A stretch of 64,000 nt of DNA, taken from the NCBI RefSeq assembly GCF_040412425.1, contig NC_089789.1, forward strand, positions 30,284,606-30,348,605. The letters run 5' to 3'. The DNA is from Macrobrachium rosenbergii. Taxonomy: Eukaryota > Arthropoda > Malacostraca > Decapoda > Palaemonidae. The position numbers were made by a program, and so were the translations under genes. Below the pieces are notes generated by a model that was given only the letters and a program-made list of their open reading frames with translations, was not told the DNA's origin and did not search any database. Positions 61,620 through 64,000 of this stretch are shown in pieces (position 1 is the first letter of the stretch; the number at the start of each line of letters is the position of its first letter).

Positions 61620-61955
61620 TTCTCGATTATCATCTACTGGAATTTTTAAGAATTGTTCCTAATTATTATTGGCAAAAGAAGAAAGTATTCTCAATGACTG
61701 TCCACTGGAAGACAGGAAAAATATTCGCAATAATTACCTACTGGATGATAAGATAATTGTTCTCAGTAATTATGTATTAAAATTAGGAATCTATTCTTAG
61801 TGGTTATCTACTGAAATGTTAAGAAATTATTCACAATAATTATTTAATGAGAGCTAAAGCTACTAATCTCAGCAATTCTGTACTGAAAATTTTTCAAAAA
61901 TAATCGTCAACATTAATCAACTGTAAGATGAAGAAATAATTCTTAAACGTTCTAT
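61620..61955 (+). repeat. Degenerate minisatellite, period 36 bp, about nine units
   Basis: Units start with TTCTC or a variant at 61620, 61656, 61688, 61724, 61760, 61794, 61830, 61866, 61902 and about 61938, so most spacings are exactly 36. A loose consensus is TTCTCAATAATTATCTACTG followed by GA, then a purine-rich half like ATGATAAGAAATAA. Same period and same TTCTC start as the array at 39369-39588. Confidence 0.8.
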
Positions 61956-62237
61956 TTCCTTCTAAAGCCTGATTTCGACCAATTGCAATTTCTATGACGC
62001 TCTTGAAATCCCTCTCAATCAAACCTGCTTCTCTAACCTTTCTCTTCTGTCCGGTGTTGGGGACGGCATGAGGAATATTACGATAATCATGAAACGGAGC
62101 GATTCTCTTTTACCTCCTACATTGTCTTCCATTTCTTATAACATTGCAAGTGTCATTACATGACACGTTCAGCGCAAAAGATTTCGCTTCTTAATCAGAA
62201 TATTTCATTGCTTAATTTTTCGTCCTAAAGCTTCAAG
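61956..62237. other. Unique non-coding sequence
   Basis: No features recognised. Confidence 0.5.
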
Positions 62238-62634
62238 TTTTAGTTTTCCGTAAAACAAAATTATTGTGCCGGCTTTGTCTGTACGTCCGCACTTTGTTCT
62301 GGCTGCACTTTTTCTGTCCGCCCTCAGATCTTAAAAACTACTGAGGCTAGAGGGCTGCAAATTGGTATGTTGATCGATCATCAAACATACCAAATTGCAG
62401 CTCTTTAGCCTCAGTAGTATTTATTTTATATGAGATAAAATTTAGCCATAATCGTGCTTCTGGCAACAATATAGGATAGACCACCACCGGGCCGTGGTTA
62501 AAGTTTCATGGGCCGCAGCTCATACAGCATTATACCGAGACCGCCGAAAGATAGATCTATTTTCGGTGGCCTTGATTATACGCTGTAGCAGCTGTACAGA
62601 AAACTCGATTGCGCCGAAGTTAAACTTTGGCGCA
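62238..62634 (-). mobile_element. Hairpin-rich non-autonomous repeat H, copy 3 (most complete)
   Basis: Reverse orientation. On the minus strand it opens with GCGCCAAAGTTTAACTTCGG, has an extra hairpin absent from copies 1 and 2 (arms CACCGAAAATAGATC and GATCTATCTTTCGG), then GGCCCGGTGGTGG, the internal inverted repeat (CTACTGAGGCTA.AG.GCTG) and a duplicated AGTGCGGACGT-like stretch before the terminal AAAACTAAAA. At about 397 bp it probably best represents the full-length element. Confidence 0.85.
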
Positions 62635-63613
62635 TTTTTTACCTGTTTACGAATGAGTCCGAAATGTTTGAGATCTCAGTTGTGATAAAGGAATGAGGCA
62701 ATAGTGGATTAACTTAACCATTGGATGTTGTATACTCAAGCTGATCCATAGGTCAGGATATGAAAGAAAACTCGAGCGTAGGTTAAGGCCCCTGTCATTA
62801 AAGAAAAAAATAATGATGCTTACGACACTTAGTAAGGTCTGCTACGAATGTCTGTAGGTCACAACGAGGCTTGAATGCCACTCGGTTAGTGGCAGAAGGA
62901 ATGTAATTAAACAAAAGACTAAAAAAAAAAAGTACATGAAATACTTTTCTTTTCCACCAAGGTAGTCTCAAGTTTATTTTGATTTACAACTATCGCCTAA
63001 CTTGATATATTCTGGATATCTCTACTCCCCTCCTCTCTTTCTAAGTCTTTGTCTGTCTGTTTGTCTTCTGTTTTTTTTTTTCTCTCTTTCTCTCTCATTG
63101 CCAACCCGGTTAGACCTTGCTATTCAATACCCTACTTTCCGAAAACCTGAGATCTACAATGGGGCCTCGCCGGGGGCGTTCTTATTCTGGGGTATTCGAA
63201 GACGAATTTCCTCCTTCATTACATTGCCTGGTTTCACTTCCAGTCTCCAGACAGCCAAGAAATTTGGATGTGAACAAAATGGCTTTATCGCAACAGAATA
63301 AGAATTCAAAGTGGTATCATGACTTTTGAGCAGAAAAATGAAATGCAAAGTAAATATGTTATACAGCAGCATTATTGTTTTTCATTTGGCATGGTATAGA
63401 AAAATGAATGAAAACTTTTTTTCATTACGAACATTTCAAAAGCTACTTTAGCTTCGACAGTCAAACGGATAGTCTTTCTTTCTTCCACTGTCCATATTTT
63501 ACCCACACAGACTTAATACAATTAAATCAAATATATAGTGCAGGATGGCTACAGCTGACTCTGATGTTGAACTGACAACAGACAACTGATTAAACGTCTT
63601 CCTTGAGAGACAA

Positions 63614-63619
<6 letters not shown>
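62635..63619. other. Unique non-coding sequence
   Basis: Contains T- and CT-rich stretches (63071-63098). Overlapping small open frames at 63002-63329 have no recognised motif. Confidence 0.5.

Positions 63620-63669
<50 letters not shown>
63620..63669. repeat. (TA)n microsatellite
   Basis: Pure TA array of about 50 bases. Confidence 0.98.
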
Positions 63670-63670
<1 letters not shown>

Positions 63671-64000
63671 TATTGTTGTTTATTGCTTTTCATAGGTATA
63701 ACCACTATCATCATAGTAAGCCTCATGTCGAGTCATAAACTCCGTAAATAATAGTGAATAACATATTTAGAAATATTGCGTACATGGAATGTACCCAGTT
63801 CATGCATATTAACTAAGAGCCTTGGATTAAATGACAGTGAATACAGTTTTATTGCTTTCGAAATTATTTTTTGAACACTGGCAGATAAATAATTCAAGCA
63901 TATAAATATGAACATAGTTTCAAGTAGGAACACTTTTATCTTTTTTCAACTACTTTTGAATAATGTTCCATCTTTTAAATAGTGTGACCTTTTTAAACAG
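63670..64000. other. Unique non-coding sequence
   Basis: AT-rich right edge of the window; nothing recognised. Confidence 0.5.

Overview
This 64 kb window is non-coding, repeat-rich DNA from an arthropod nuclear genome, most likely a decapod crustacean (shrimp, prawn, crab or crayfish). The reasons are the very dense long dinucleotide arrays ((TA)n, (CT)n/(GA)n), the (ATT)n and (CTT)n arrays, and several interspersed families that I associate with decapod sequence from general knowledge. These include a tRNA-headed SINE ending in TA repeats, a hairpin-rich repeat of about 335 bp, and a repeat ending in an ATTCC-type tail. I cannot name the species. I find no intact protein-coding gene, rRNA or functional tRNA gene. 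The long open frames are low-complexity readings of microsatellites, begin at non-ATG codons, or lie inside repeats.

Layout. 1-9 kb: an inverted-repeat element between tetranucleotide arrays, a perfect CT tract, a degenerate tandem array, the first antisense LINE 3' end, a near-perfect palindrome wedged between two TA tracts, a hAT-type MITE with a 7/8 target-site duplication, a half-copy of a TA-flanked palindrome family and an antisense tRNA-derived SINE. 9.2-10.5 kb: GC-richer, largely unrepeated sequence with five CACGTG E-boxes. 10.5-24 kb: sparse unique sequence with CT/GA/TA arrays, a sense LINE 3' end with a decayed ORF terminus (13.0-13.35 kb), a short stem-loop repeat (20.1 kb), a tRNA-SINE (21.4 kb) and a G/T-asymmetric tract (23 kb). 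24.5-33 kb: many TA tracts and a nested palindrome. 34-45.7 kb: minisatellites with periods of about 89, 36 and 86 bp, a CT-tract/spacer array, and a 565 bp foldback fused to a LINE 3' end. 46-64 kb: a GC-rich block with a possible first exon (48.3-48.5 kb), two copies of an ATTCC-tailed repeat, a second tRNA-SINE, a 173 bp palindrome, three copies of the hairpin-rich family, and a second 36 bp-period minisatellite.

No genes work together here. The organising theme is mobile-element remnants, many of them palindromic, next to expanded simple repeats: SINE and LINE tails and palindrome edges repeatedly coincide with TA, ATT or CATA arrays. The window is most simply read as intergenic or intronic DNA. 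The items most worth checking are the foldback and palindrome families, the E-box cluster, the two 36 bp-period minisatellites and two weak exon candidates.
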